This document shows, in pieces, positions 7,851 to 14,614 of a stretch of DNA of 26,481 nucleotides. The position numbers and the translations under genes were made by a program. This DNA comes from CAZTVF01 sp964616985. Lineage in GTDB: Bacteria; Planctomycetota; Phycisphaerae; SM23-33. The stretch lies in NCBI GenBank assembly GCA_964616985.1, contig CAZTVF010000076.1, positions 1 through 26,481 on the forward strand. The letters are read 5' to 3'. The notes beneath the pieces were generated by a model that saw only the letters and a program-made list of their open reading frames with translations, was not told the DNA's origin and did no database searches. Numbering within the stretch: the first letter of the stretch is position 1; each line of letters starts with the position of its first letter.

Positions 7851-7881
7851 ATTGTAAACGCCCGGCCGCGTTATTGTAAAC
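7851..7881. promoter_or_regulatory. putative operator: two ATTGTAAAC boxes
   Basis: ATTGTAAAC occurs at 7851-7859 and again at 7873-7881, 22 bp apart (two helical turns, so on the same face of DNA), each followed by a C/G run. TGTAAAC resembles a LacI-family half-site. The first box overlaps a possible leftward -35 (TTTACA on the minus strand, then 18 bp, then GATAGT) for the epimerase gene. The boxes also lie 45-75 bp upstream of the MFS promoter. No regulator gene is present in the window. Confidence 0.5.
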
Positions 7882-7925
7882 CCGCGTCTGTCGCCGCGGC
7901 CGCAGTCGCAGCCGGCGGATGCGCC

Positions 7926-7954
7926 TTGAACACTCCCCGCGCGATGGTTACATT
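7926..7954 (+). promoter_or_regulatory. promoter candidate for the MFS transporter gene
   Basis: TTGAAC (7926-7931) and TACATT (7949-7954) are separated by 17 bp. The start would be near 7961, leaving a leader of ~52 nt with a strong ribosome site before GTG 8013. Confidence 0.5.
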
Positions 7955-8012
7955 ACCTCGCGACCCCGGCGTTGGGCTGGGCATTTCATCGCGACTTTCA
8001 AAGGAGACGCAG

Positions 8013-9626
8013 GTGTCTTCACAAATCAACACGTCCGCAGGCGGCCTCGCTGGCATTCATCCCGGGCGGCTCTTCGTAGCCAGTTGCATGTCGCTGATCG
8101 TCACGGCCGTGACCTTCGCGATCTTCGCCGACATCATGGGCGACCTGAAGCAGCAGTTCGTGCTGACCAACGAACAGGTCGGCTGGATCATCGGCGCCGG
8201 GACGTGGGGCTTCACAATCTCGATCTTCGTGCTGGGCCCGCTGTGCGACGCCCTGGGCATGCGGCTGCTGATGCGGTTCGCGCTGCTGTGTCACGTCATC
8301 GGCGTGGCCATCATGATCCTCACCGGCACGGGGGTGGTGGCGGGGCAGTCGTGGGAGTTCAAGTTCTGGATGCTCTTTGCCGGCGCGCTGATCGTGTCGC
8401 TGGGCAACGGCACGGTCGAGGCCGTCTGCAACCCGCTGATCGCGACGATCTTCCCCGATAACAAGACGCGGAAGCTCAATCATTTTCACATGTGGTTCCC
8501 GGGCGGCATCGTCATCGGCGGCCTGACGGGCTTCCTGATCACCCAGAGCGGGTTCGCAGGCGTGGATATGGGGAGCTGGAAGTTCATGGCCTGGCAATTG
8601 AAGCTGGCGGTCATCCTGGTGCCGGCCGTCATCTACGGCATCCTGTTCACGGGGCAGAAGTTCCCCGCCACCGAGCGCGTGCAGTCGGGCATCAGCTTCG
8701 GCGGCATGGTGAAGGAGACGCTGCTGCGGCCTTTCTTCCTCGTCCTGTTCCTGTGCATGATGATCACGGCCTCGCTGGAACTGGCGCCGCAGCGGTGGAT
8801 TCCCTCGGTGCTGGAGTCCGGCGGTATTCACGGCATTCTCGTACTGGTGTGGATCACCGGCCTGATGGCCATCATGCGGGCGTTCGCCGGGCCGGTGGTG
8901 CACCGCCTGTCGAATACGGGCGTGCTGCTGATGTCGTCCATCCTGGCCGGGGCGGGCCTGGTGCTGCTGAGCTTCGCAACGACCCTGTTGATGGCCGGCG
9001 TGGCGGCGACGATCTTTGCGATGGGCGTGTGCTACTTCTGGCCGACCATGCTGGGCACGGCGGCGGAGCGCGTGCCCAAGGGCGGCGCGCTGGCGCTGGC
9101 CTTGCTGGGCGGCATCGGCATGCTGGTCGTGGGAATGGTGGCCACGCCGCAGATGGGCAAGATCGCCGACACGTACCTGCACAAGGAACTGGACCCCAAC
9201 GCCACCGCCATCGTGCTGCGGCAGGTGGTGGATACGTATCCTGCCATCGCGGCCAAGCAGCCGGAGAAGATCGGGGCCGATTATCTCGCCGCTGTGACGA
9301 CGGCCAAGACGGTGCTGGCGTCCTACGAGGCCAAGGGGGTCCTTCCGGAGTACGACACGGCGAATGCCCTGCGTGAGGCGATCAAGATCGGCGGCAACAG
9401 CCCCGCCGCCGAGGCGGCCAAGGGCATCCTCGGCCCGGCCGACAACAAGGGCGGGCTGATGTCGTTCCGCTACGTCGCGCCGCTGTCGCTGGTGCTGATC
9501 GTCATCTTCGCCATCATGTACATCCAGGACAAGAAGCGCGGGGGCTACAAGGCCGAGAAGATCATCGCCGAGGGCCTCGCCGAAGGCTTCGCCGACGGCG
9601 TCCCGCCCGATCAGCTCAAGAAGTAA
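8013..9626 (+). CDS. MFS transporter with a ~100-residue insert before the last helix
   Basis: This 537-residue inner-membrane carrier has about 12 hydrophobic helices in the major facilitator pattern, with a loop GPLCDALGMRLLMRF after helix 2 that matches the MFS G-x-L-x-D-x-x-G-x-R-x-x motif. The start is GTG 8013, set by AAGGAG at 8001-8006 with 6-bp spacing; no suitable ATG exists. The open frame upstream of 8013 is antisense to the epimerase gene and is not coding. Between the penultimate and last helices (about residues 385-482) is a hydrophilic, alpha-helical Ala/Lys-rich insert (IADTYLHKELDPNATAIV ... EAAKGILGPADNKGG) absent from ordinary MFS proteins. The tail ends KAEKIIAEGLAEGFADG. 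It is probably a sugar carrier partnered with the divergent epimerase. Confidence 0.88.
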   Translation: MSSQINTSAGGLAGIHPGRLFVASCMSLIVTAVTFAIFADIMGDLKQQFVLTNEQVGWIIGAGTWGFTISIFVLGPLCDALGMRLLMRFALLCHVIGVAIMILTGTGVVAGQSWEFKFWMLFAGALIVSLGNGTVEAVCNPLIATIFPDNKTRKLNHFHMWFPGGIVIGGLTGFLITQSGFAGVDMGSWKFMAWQLKLAVILVPAVIYGILFTGQKFPATERVQSGISFGGMVKETLLRPFFLVLFLCMMITASLELAPQRWIPSVLESGGIHGILVLVWITGLMAIMRAFAGPVVHRLSNTGVLLMSSILAGAGLVLLSFATTLLMAGVAATIFAMGVCYFWPTMLGTAAERVPKGGALALALLGGIGMLVVGMVATPQMGKIADTYLHKELDPNATAIVLRQVVDTYPAIAAKQPEKIGADYLAAVTTAKTVLASYEAKGVLPEYDTANALREAIKIGGNSPAAEAAKGILGPADNKGGLMSFRYVAPLSLVLIVIFAIMYIQDKKRGGYKAEKIIAEGLAEGFADGVPPDQLKK

Positions 9627-9644
9627 GTTCGATCATCACGCGAC

Positions 9645-9678
9645 CCAGGCAGGCGGGCGAACCCGCTCGCCTGCCTGG
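9645..9678. terminator. strong hairpin after the MFS gene
   Basis: Arms CCAGGCAGGCG and CGCCTGCCTGG are perfectly complementary (11 bp), with further pairing towards a GAAC loop. It lies 18 bp after the stop codon at 9626. There is no T-run, so it may stabilise the transcript end or act with another factor rather than be a classical terminator. It ends about 24 bp before GTG 9703. Confidence 0.6.
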
Positions 9679-9702
9679 AGCATCGCGACAGGGGAGGAAG
9701 CC

Positions 9703-10224
9703 GTGGATATTACCCCCAATCGGACGGTACGGCGCCAAGTGCCTGACGATGTCATTCGGATATGGCCGTGGGTGTCAGCCTTCCTCGCATTCGGTGGGGC
9801 TTCTTACGAGATGTTCGGGCATAAACTTGGGCTCAGCCTCGGGCAGTTGATGGTCTGCCTTGCCATACCAACGTTTCTGGTACTCGGTGATCTGCTCACG
9901 CGACAGCGTTTCGATTGGCGTCAGCCAATCTGGATGCGAATCGGGTTTGTGCTATTCGGTGTCGTGGCGGCAGTCTCATTGTCCTTTTGCCTGAGGACGG
10001 TGCCGCTGTTCATCTTCATCTTTATGCTCTTCCCCGAGGCGTTGCTGTTATTGGCCCCGCTGTTCTGTCTTATTGCAGCGATGGTACAGGGTGCTTATCT
10101 ATTTCGCTGGGCCGAGACCTACAGATGGCCGCGCAAACGATCGATTTCGTGGATGCTGTTTGGCCTTTGCTTGGGCATGGTCGCGATCGCCATCACAGAG
10201 CGATGGTACATCGAAGTGCTCTGA
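9703..10224 (+). CDS. small multi-pass membrane protein of unknown function
   Basis: This 173-residue protein has about five hydrophobic segments (WVSAFLAFGGASYEMFG; LGQLMVCLAIPTFLVLG; IGFVLFGVVAAVSLSFC; VPLFIFIFMLFPEALLLLAPLFCLIAAMV; SWMLFGLCLGMVAIAI) and short basic loops. The start is GTG 9703 with GGGGAGGA about 5 bp upstream. I do not recognise a family. Codon third positions carry more A and T than the neighbours on the left, as in the toxin-antitoxin-like pair that follows, so this gene may have been acquired with it. It converges on the DUF5615 gene ending at 10349. The 124 bp between them show no clear terminator. Confidence 0.75.
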   Translation: MDITPNRTVRRQVPDDVIRIWPWVSAFLAFGGASYEMFGHKLGLSLGQLMVCLAIPTFLVLGDLLTRQRFDWRQPIWMRIGFVLFGVVAAVSLSFCLRTVPLFIFIFMLFPEALLLLAPLFCLIAAMVQGAYLFRWAETYRWPRKRSISWMLFGLCLGMVAIAITERWYIEVL

Positions 10225-10348
10225 TGGTCCCGTTAGAAAAGCCATGCCCCCGCAAAGCTGGCCCGTGAGCGGGATCCCCATAATGGCGAGATCAGCCGTC
10301 TGACACGGGTCAAACCCCAATTCGGCAGCACTGACGCAGGCACAATGC

Positions 10349-10720
10349 CTACTGGCTCTTGCTTCCGCCGCGAATCCGAACACGCGACTCGTCGACGATC
10401 CAGAGATCGTTGTCGATCGGGTTGTCTTTGAGCAATGGGAGCACTCGAAGGAAAATGCTCTGCACATGCTCTCGGTCTTGTCGCTTTCCGGCAATGACAA
10501 TGATCCCGTGGTGTTGCCCAGGGGGATAGATTCGGATGTCGGAAAAGTCCTGATCAAGAGTTATGAGAATTCGCGATTCTGTCCTGCAATGATCGTAGAC
10601 GGCACCGTCGGGGGCTCCCGACAGCCCCTCCTGATGAACCGTATGAGCATCGTGTCCATTTGCGCGCAGCGTGATGGCGAGATTTTCAGGAAGGTTCTCG
10701 TCAATCTTGAATCGTATCAG
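10349..10720 (-). CDS. DUF5615 PIN-like protein, probable toxin partner, non-ATG start
   Basis: This 123-residue protein begins (M)IRFKIDENLP and has the DUF5615/Mut7-C-like PIN pattern: D7-E8-N9 near the start and ITLDQDFSD (D56, D58) in the middle, both likely parts of an acidic nuclease-type site. Such proteins usually pair with a DUF433 gene, as here, and are viewed as a toxin-antitoxin-like module, though function is mostly unproven. The start is odd: the frame from the preceding in-frame region to the stop contains no ATG, GTG or TTG near the N-terminus, and no internal methionine at all. CTG at 10720-10718 overlaps the DUF433 stop as CTGA and gives exactly the family N-terminus, so I chose it. 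Translation is probably coupled to DUF433. Confidence 0.8.
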   Translation of the reverse strand: MIRFKIDENLPENLAITLRANGHDAHTVHQEGLSGAPDGAVYDHCRTESRILITLDQDFSDIRIYPPGQHHGIIVIAGKRQDREHVQSIFLRVLPLLKDNPIDNDLWIVDESRVRIRGGSKSQ

Positions 10721-10953
10721 ACCGCTTCTTTTGGCATCTGGAGAGTGCGTTCGCGGGCCAGTTCCGCCGCATAAGCAATGGCAGCCTGAATGTCGATGGG
10801 CTTGAGGGAGGGGTAGTTCTGGATGATATCCGAAGGTGTCATACCAGCGGCGAGGTTGTCGAGAATGACAGAGACCATGATGCGCGTGCCTTGGATGCAC
10901 GCCTTGCCATGACAAATGGCTGGGTCCACAGAGACTCGTTGTCGCCAATCCAT
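10717..10953 (-). CDS. DUF433 protein, probable antitoxin / DNA-binding partner
   Basis: This 78-residue protein shows the DUF433 signature: RVSVDPAICHGKACIQGTRIMVSVILDNLAAGMTP split over two conserved blocks (P-x-I-C-x-G-K-x-x-I-x-G-T-R-I and a short helix-turn-helix-like second half with DIIQNYPSLKPIDIQAAIAYAAE). The family is a VapB-like partner for DUF5615 proteins. The start is ATG 10953 with GGAGGTGA directly upstream; the longer frame to 11019 lacks support. The gene overlaps the downstream DUF5615 gene by 4 bp. A -10-like TATAAT lies at 10974-10969 on the minus strand, so the pair probably has its own promoter rather than being read from the operon to the right. Confidence 0.88.
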   Translation of the reverse strand: MDWRQRVSVDPAICHGKACIQGTRIMVSVILDNLAAGMTPSDIIQNYPSLKPIDIQAAIAYAAELARERTLQMPKEAV

Positions 10954-10968
10954 AATCTCACCTCCGAT

Positions 10969-10974
10969 ATTATA
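10969..10974 (-). promoter_or_regulatory. -10 box for the DUF433/DUF5615 pair
   Basis: A perfect TATAAT on the minus strand lies 15 bp from the ATG at 10953. The -35 at 17 bp (TGTCGC) is poor. The short distance leaves room only for the ribosome site GGAGGTGA. Confidence 0.4.
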
Positions 10975-11015
10975 CATCAGGCCTAAGCCCAGCGACATCT
11001 GCCAAATTGCGTCGT

Positions 11016-13211
11016 TCACGGATTTGACCGCGATGGTTGTGTCGCTGGGGCAGACGCGGGCTTTGAAGCGGCGCGTGTGGCCGGCTGGGACGTCGCGCGG
11101 GCGGCGGGTGGGGTGCTTGCGCGGGAGGCCGGCTGAGACGCGGGACGCGTGGCGGGCGCCGATGCGGGCGAGTCGGCGACGACGAGGGTGATTGCGGGCA
11201 GCGTGCGGCTGGCTTGGTCGCGGCCGACGCGCATCTGCCCGGTGAGGATGACGTTGTACTGCGCGCCGGCGGGCGGGCGGTTGCGCAGCGAAATCGTCAC
11301 CACCATCTCGTTGGCCTCCGGCGCGATCGAGTTGTAGTTCACGTTCAGCGCGGGGTAGCGCTCGAAGAGCTTGAAGAACACGCCGTTGTTGCTGTCGGCC
11401 GGGCGGGTGGCCTTAACGGTGAACGAAACCTGCTCGCCGAAGCGAAGCTCCACGGGCTTGGCCGGCGGATTGACCAGCGACAGGCGGAACGGCGACGCCT
11501 CCACCACCGCCAGCGCCAGCTCCGCCGTCGGCAGCACGTGCCTGGTGCTGAAGGCTTGCGTGAGTTCCTCGGCCGGCTGGGCGAGGCGACGGACGATGCC
11601 GCCGTCCGTGCGGGCCAGGCCGGCGATGCGGGGCGTGACGACGCCCGCGGCGGCGTCCGGCGGCACGGTGATGGTCAGGGCGGCGCGGTCGGCGTTGGGC
11701 CAGATGATCGCCGGGCTGGCGACGGCGCCGGCGGGCAACTGATCCACCTCGATGCGGATGGCCCTGTCGAACCCATCCACCCTCACCGCCTGCACGTTCA
11801 CGATCGCGCTGTCGCCGGGGGCGCAGCGGAGGTTGTCGGGCATGACGCGGAGATAGAAGTCCGGCCGCGGCGGGGCGACGATCAGGCGGTAGCCGTACGC
11901 ATCGCCGCCCTTGCCCTGCACCTCGCGCACGCGGAGGACGTACGCGCCCGCCGTCTTCAGCGTCGCCAGGATCCGCGAGTCGGCCTGGTGGGCGATCATG
12001 CCGGCGGCGACGTCGTTGTAGTCGTCGTTCTCCGCCACCGCGTTGCCGTCGGGCCCCAGTAGAGTGATGATGGAATCCATCGGCGAGCCCAGCCGCCGCG
12101 CCTGCACTTCGGCCAGCAGCTTCTGGCCCGCCTCGCCCATGATCGAATAGCAGTCGACGTCGCCCGCTCGGCCGATGTGGCCGTTGACGACGGTGGGGCA
12201 GACGATGGCCTGTGCCTGGCTGGGCGAGTCGTTATCCTCCTTCTCCAGCACCTCGTCGTAATCCGACGCGGCCAGGAAGATGTCGTTGCAGCACTCGCCC
12301 CCAGCGCGGATCGCTTGGATGCCGGCTGCGGCACGCTGCAGCGTGGCCTGGAACGTGTCGCGCGGCAGGTTCCATCCGGCCAGGGCGACCTTCACGTCGG
12401 TTCCGCGTCGCCCGCCCAGCGGGAACGCGTGCGTGATCTGCGGCAATTGCCCGATGCGGAGGCGATAGACGAAGTCCCCGCGACCTCGCATGAGCACGTC
12501 GCGGAGTTCCAGCACGTAGTTGCCGTCGGCCGGCGGCGTGAACATCAGCACCGGGTCGGGGTTGCTGCCGTTGTCGTCGGCGGTGGCGATCTCCCTGCCT
12601 GCGGAATTATAGACCATCATGCATACATCGTTCCACCCCGGCACGCCGTCGGCGATGTAGGGCAGCAGCGTCCGGGCCGTCACGCGGCAGACGATCTTCT
12701 GCCCCCTCCGCGCGGCGAAGCGGAAGAAGTCGCGGTCGCCCTCGGTGATCTGGCCGTTGATCGTGAGGGGAAGGTCGCCCAGCGGCTGGGCCTGCCCGAA
12801 CTTGGAATTCTGCTCCGCCTCGCTGATCTCGCTCAGCGTGCCGACGTCAAACCGCAGGCGGTTGGATACGCCGCCGTCGCTCACCAGGCGGATGTCGGCC
12901 AGGCCCGCCGGGGCGGAGGCGGGCACGTTCAGCAGCAGGCGGACGGTGCTGTTGGCGGTGATGGTCTGGCTGGTGCGGTCTCGCACTGCCGGCATCGTGG
13001 TGGTCTTGAGCACCTTGGCCACGATGCCGCCCGAGCAGCGGACATCGCGCGAGAACTGAAGATTCGTGCCGGTGACGACGCACTCGGTGGTCGTGCCCGC
13101 CCGCGCGCCGGCGGGGTACACATACGCCGCCACCGGTGGCGGCGTCTCGGCCAGCGCCATCGCGCTGAGCGACGCGGCGATCGCGGCCATGAGGAACAGT
13201 CGTGCGTTCAC
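11016..13211 (-). CDS. secreted PPC-domain protein, third gene of the DUF1549/DUF1501 operon
   Basis: This 731-residue exported protein has a Sec signal peptide (MNARLFLMAAIAASLSAMALA). Residues ~22-125 form an Ig-like/IPT-like domain (YVYPAGARAGTTTECVVTGTNL). Two bacterial pre-peptidase C-terminal (PPC) beta-sandwich domains follow: ~135-255 (NGQITEGDRDFFRFAARRGQ ... PADGNYVLELRD) and ~322-447 (EKEDNDSPSQAQ, NGHIGRAGDVDCYSI ... TAGAYVLRVRE). Further beta-rich domains reach ~680, and the last ~50 residues are a low-complexity Pro/Ala/Ser/Thr/Arg tail (ATRPASQPASRAS). No protease domain is present. The start is GTG 13211, overlapping the TAG of the DUF1501 gene, with GGAGGT 6 bp upstream; the open frame further upstream is a shadow. 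The role is probably surface binding in whatever process the DUF1549/DUF1501 pair serves. Confidence 0.88.
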   Translation of the reverse strand: MNARLFLMAAIAASLSAMALAETPPPVAAYVYPAGARAGTTTECVVTGTNLQFSRDVRCSGGIVAKVLKTTTMPAVRDRTSQTITANSTVRLLLNVPASAPAGLADIRLVSDGGVSNRLRFDVGTLSEISEAEQNSKFGQAQPLGDLPLTINGQITEGDRDFFRFAARRGQKIVCRVTARTLLPYIADGVPGWNDVCMMVYNSAGREIATADDNGSNPDPVLMFTPPADGNYVLELRDVLMRGRGDFVYRLRIGQLPQITHAFPLGGRRGTDVKVALAGWNLPRDTFQATLQRAAAGIQAIRAGGECCNDIFLAASDYDEVLEKEDNDSPSQAQAIVCPTVVNGHIGRAGDVDCYSIMGEAGQKLLAEVQARRLGSPMDSIITLLGPDGNAVAENDDYNDVAAGMIAHQADSRILATLKTAGAYVLRVREVQGKGGDAYGYRLIVAPPRPDFYLRVMPDNLRCAPGDSAIVNVQAVRVDGFDRAIRIEVDQLPAGAVASPAIIWPNADRAALTITVPPDAAAGVVTPRIAGLARTDGGIVRRLAQPAEELTQAFSTRHVLPTAELALAVVEASPFRLSLVNPPAKPVELRFGEQVSFTVKATRPADSNNGVFFKLFERYPALNVNYNSIAPEANEMVVTISLRNRPPAGAQYNVILTGQMRVGRDQASRTLPAITLVVADSPASAPATRPASQPASRASTPPAARATSQPATRAASKPASAPATQPSRSNP

Positions 13212-14593
13212 TACAGGACCTCCCGCAGAATCCCGCCCCGCTTGGCAGTGGCGGGCAGGGCCGGGGTGATCGGCGCGGCGCCGCCCTGGCCGTCGGGCAG
13301 CGAGGCCGTCGCGTCGACGCCGGCAAGGTGATAGATCGTGGCGGCGAGGTCCCACGGATACACCGGGCGTTCCTTGACATCCTCGGCGGTGTTGTTCGTC
13401 GCGCCGACGACGAGCCCGCCCTTGACGCCGCCGCCGGCCAGCACGGCCGAGAACGCAGCGCCGAAATGCTGGCGTCCGCCATTCCACGGGGGCTCTTTGG
13501 ATACCTTGGGCGAGCGGCCGAACTCGCCCATCCAGATCACCAGCGTGCTTTCCAGCAGGCCGCGCTGCGCGAGGTCCGACAGCAGCGTCGCGAATCCCGC
13601 ATCCAGCACGGGCAGCATGCGGTTCATCGCGGGGAAGTGTTCCTTGTGCGTGTCCCAGCCGCCGTGATTGACGGTCACGAAGGGCACGCCCGCCTCCACC
13701 AGCCGCCGCGCGGCCAGGCAGGACTGCCCGAAGCGGTTGCGGCCATACTTGTCGCGGAGGTCGTCCTTCTCGCGAGACAGGTCGAACACGCGGGGAGCCT
13801 CGCCCATCATCAGCTCGTAGGCGTTGCGGCGGTGCTCAGCCAGGGCGGCCGCTTCGGCGTCGCCGCCGGCGGACTTGCCGTCGACCGCATCGAGCAGGGC
13901 GCGGCGATCCGTCACGCGCTGGGCCGTCATGCTCTTGGGCAGCACCAGCCCCTGCACGGCGAACTCGCGGCCGGTGGGGTCGCCGCCGGTGGCGAAGGCC
14001 TGGTAGTCGCTGCCGAGGAAGCCCGCCTCGGAGAATCGCCCCAGCGAGCTCAGCAGCGAGACGTACGCCGGCAGCAGGCCCGTGTACTGTCGCTTCAACT
14101 GCCGCTGGTAGGCCACCACCGCCCCCATCGACGGATAGCACAGGTCCTTCGATGGCAGCGTGCCGGTCTGCATGAGGTAGGTCGCGGTCTCGTGGCCGTT
14201 GTTGCCGTGGGTCATCGAGCGGATGATGGCCAGCTTGTCCGCCTGCTGGGCCAGCAGCGGCAGCAGCGGCCCCAGGCGAATGCCGGGCACGTTGGTGTCC
14301 AGGGGCCTGCGGAAGGGCCCGCAGTAGGGCTCGCCGGCGTCGGGCTTGGGGTCGAAGGTGTCGATATGCGAGGGACCGCCGCTCATCCACAGGAGGATGA
14401 TGGACTTCGCCTTGCCTCCCTGAGGCAGCGGGGCCGGTGCGCTGGCCGGGGCGGATGTGGCCGCCCACGCCGGCAGGGGGCCCAGCACGCTCGCCGCCGC
14501 TGCGCCTCCCAACGCCGCCAGCGTTGTCTTGAAGAAGTCGCGGCGGGTGAGGCCCTTGCGGTTGTCCGTGTCGTTGTTCATAAGCATCGCCAT
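13211..14593 (-). CDS. DUF1501 protein, sulfatase/alkaline-phosphatase-fold, Tat-exported
   Basis: The protein is about 460 residues. Its N-terminus has a twin-arginine signal (GLTRRDFFKTTLAALGGAAAASVLG), so it should be exported folded, probably with metal bound. DUF1501 landmarks are present: SIILLWMSGGPSHIDTFDPKPDAG, VNHGGWDTHKEHF, LVIWMGEFGRSP, GGRQHFGAAFSAVLAGGGVKGG and DLAATIYHLAGVD. These match the metal-binding core of the alkaline phosphatase/sulfatase superfamily. In planctomycetes DUF1501 genes are nearly always next to DUF1549/DUF1553 genes, as here (21 bp gap). The biochemical role remains undefined. ATG codons at 14593, 14587 and 14581 are all possible starts; none has a strong ribosome site, and MNNDTD at 14581 is the shortest form that keeps the Tat signal. 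Confidence 0.92.
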   Translation of the reverse strand: MAMLMNNDTDNRKGLTRRDFFKTTLAALGGAAAASVLGPLPAWAATSAPASAPAPLPQGGKAKSIILLWMSGGPSHIDTFDPKPDAGEPYCGPFRRPLDTNVPGIRLGPLLPLLAQQADKLAIIRSMTHGNNGHETATYLMQTGTLPSKDLCYPSMGAVVAYQRQLKRQYTGLLPAYVSLLSSLGRFSEAGFLGSDYQAFATGGDPTGREFAVQGLVLPKSMTAQRVTDRRALLDAVDGKSAGGDAEAAALAEHRRNAYELMMGEAPRVFDLSREKDDLRDKYGRNRFGQSCLAARRLVEAGVPFVTVNHGGWDTHKEHFPAMNRMLPVLDAGFATLLSDLAQRGLLESTLVIWMGEFGRSPKVSKEPPWNGGRQHFGAAFSAVLAGGGVKGGLVVGATNNTAEDVKERPVYPWDLAATIYHLAGVDATASLPDGQGGAAPITPALPATAKRGGILREVL

Positions 14594-14614
14594 CAATGTG
14601 AACTGATCGTCTGA

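Noticed and set aside
6813..8012. Upstream extension of the MFS reading frame (about 400 codons)
   Set aside because: It lies antisense over the epimerase gene and the divergent promoter; the real start is GTG 8013 with AAGGAG.
8019..9182. 387-codon minus-strand ORF
   Set aside because: It is antisense to the MFS gene and is a His/Gln/Arg-rich shadow frame.
11214..13331. Long + strand ORFs over the PPC-protein gene
   Set aside because: They are antisense shadows; the minus frame has a signal peptide, PPC domains and a coupled ribosome site.
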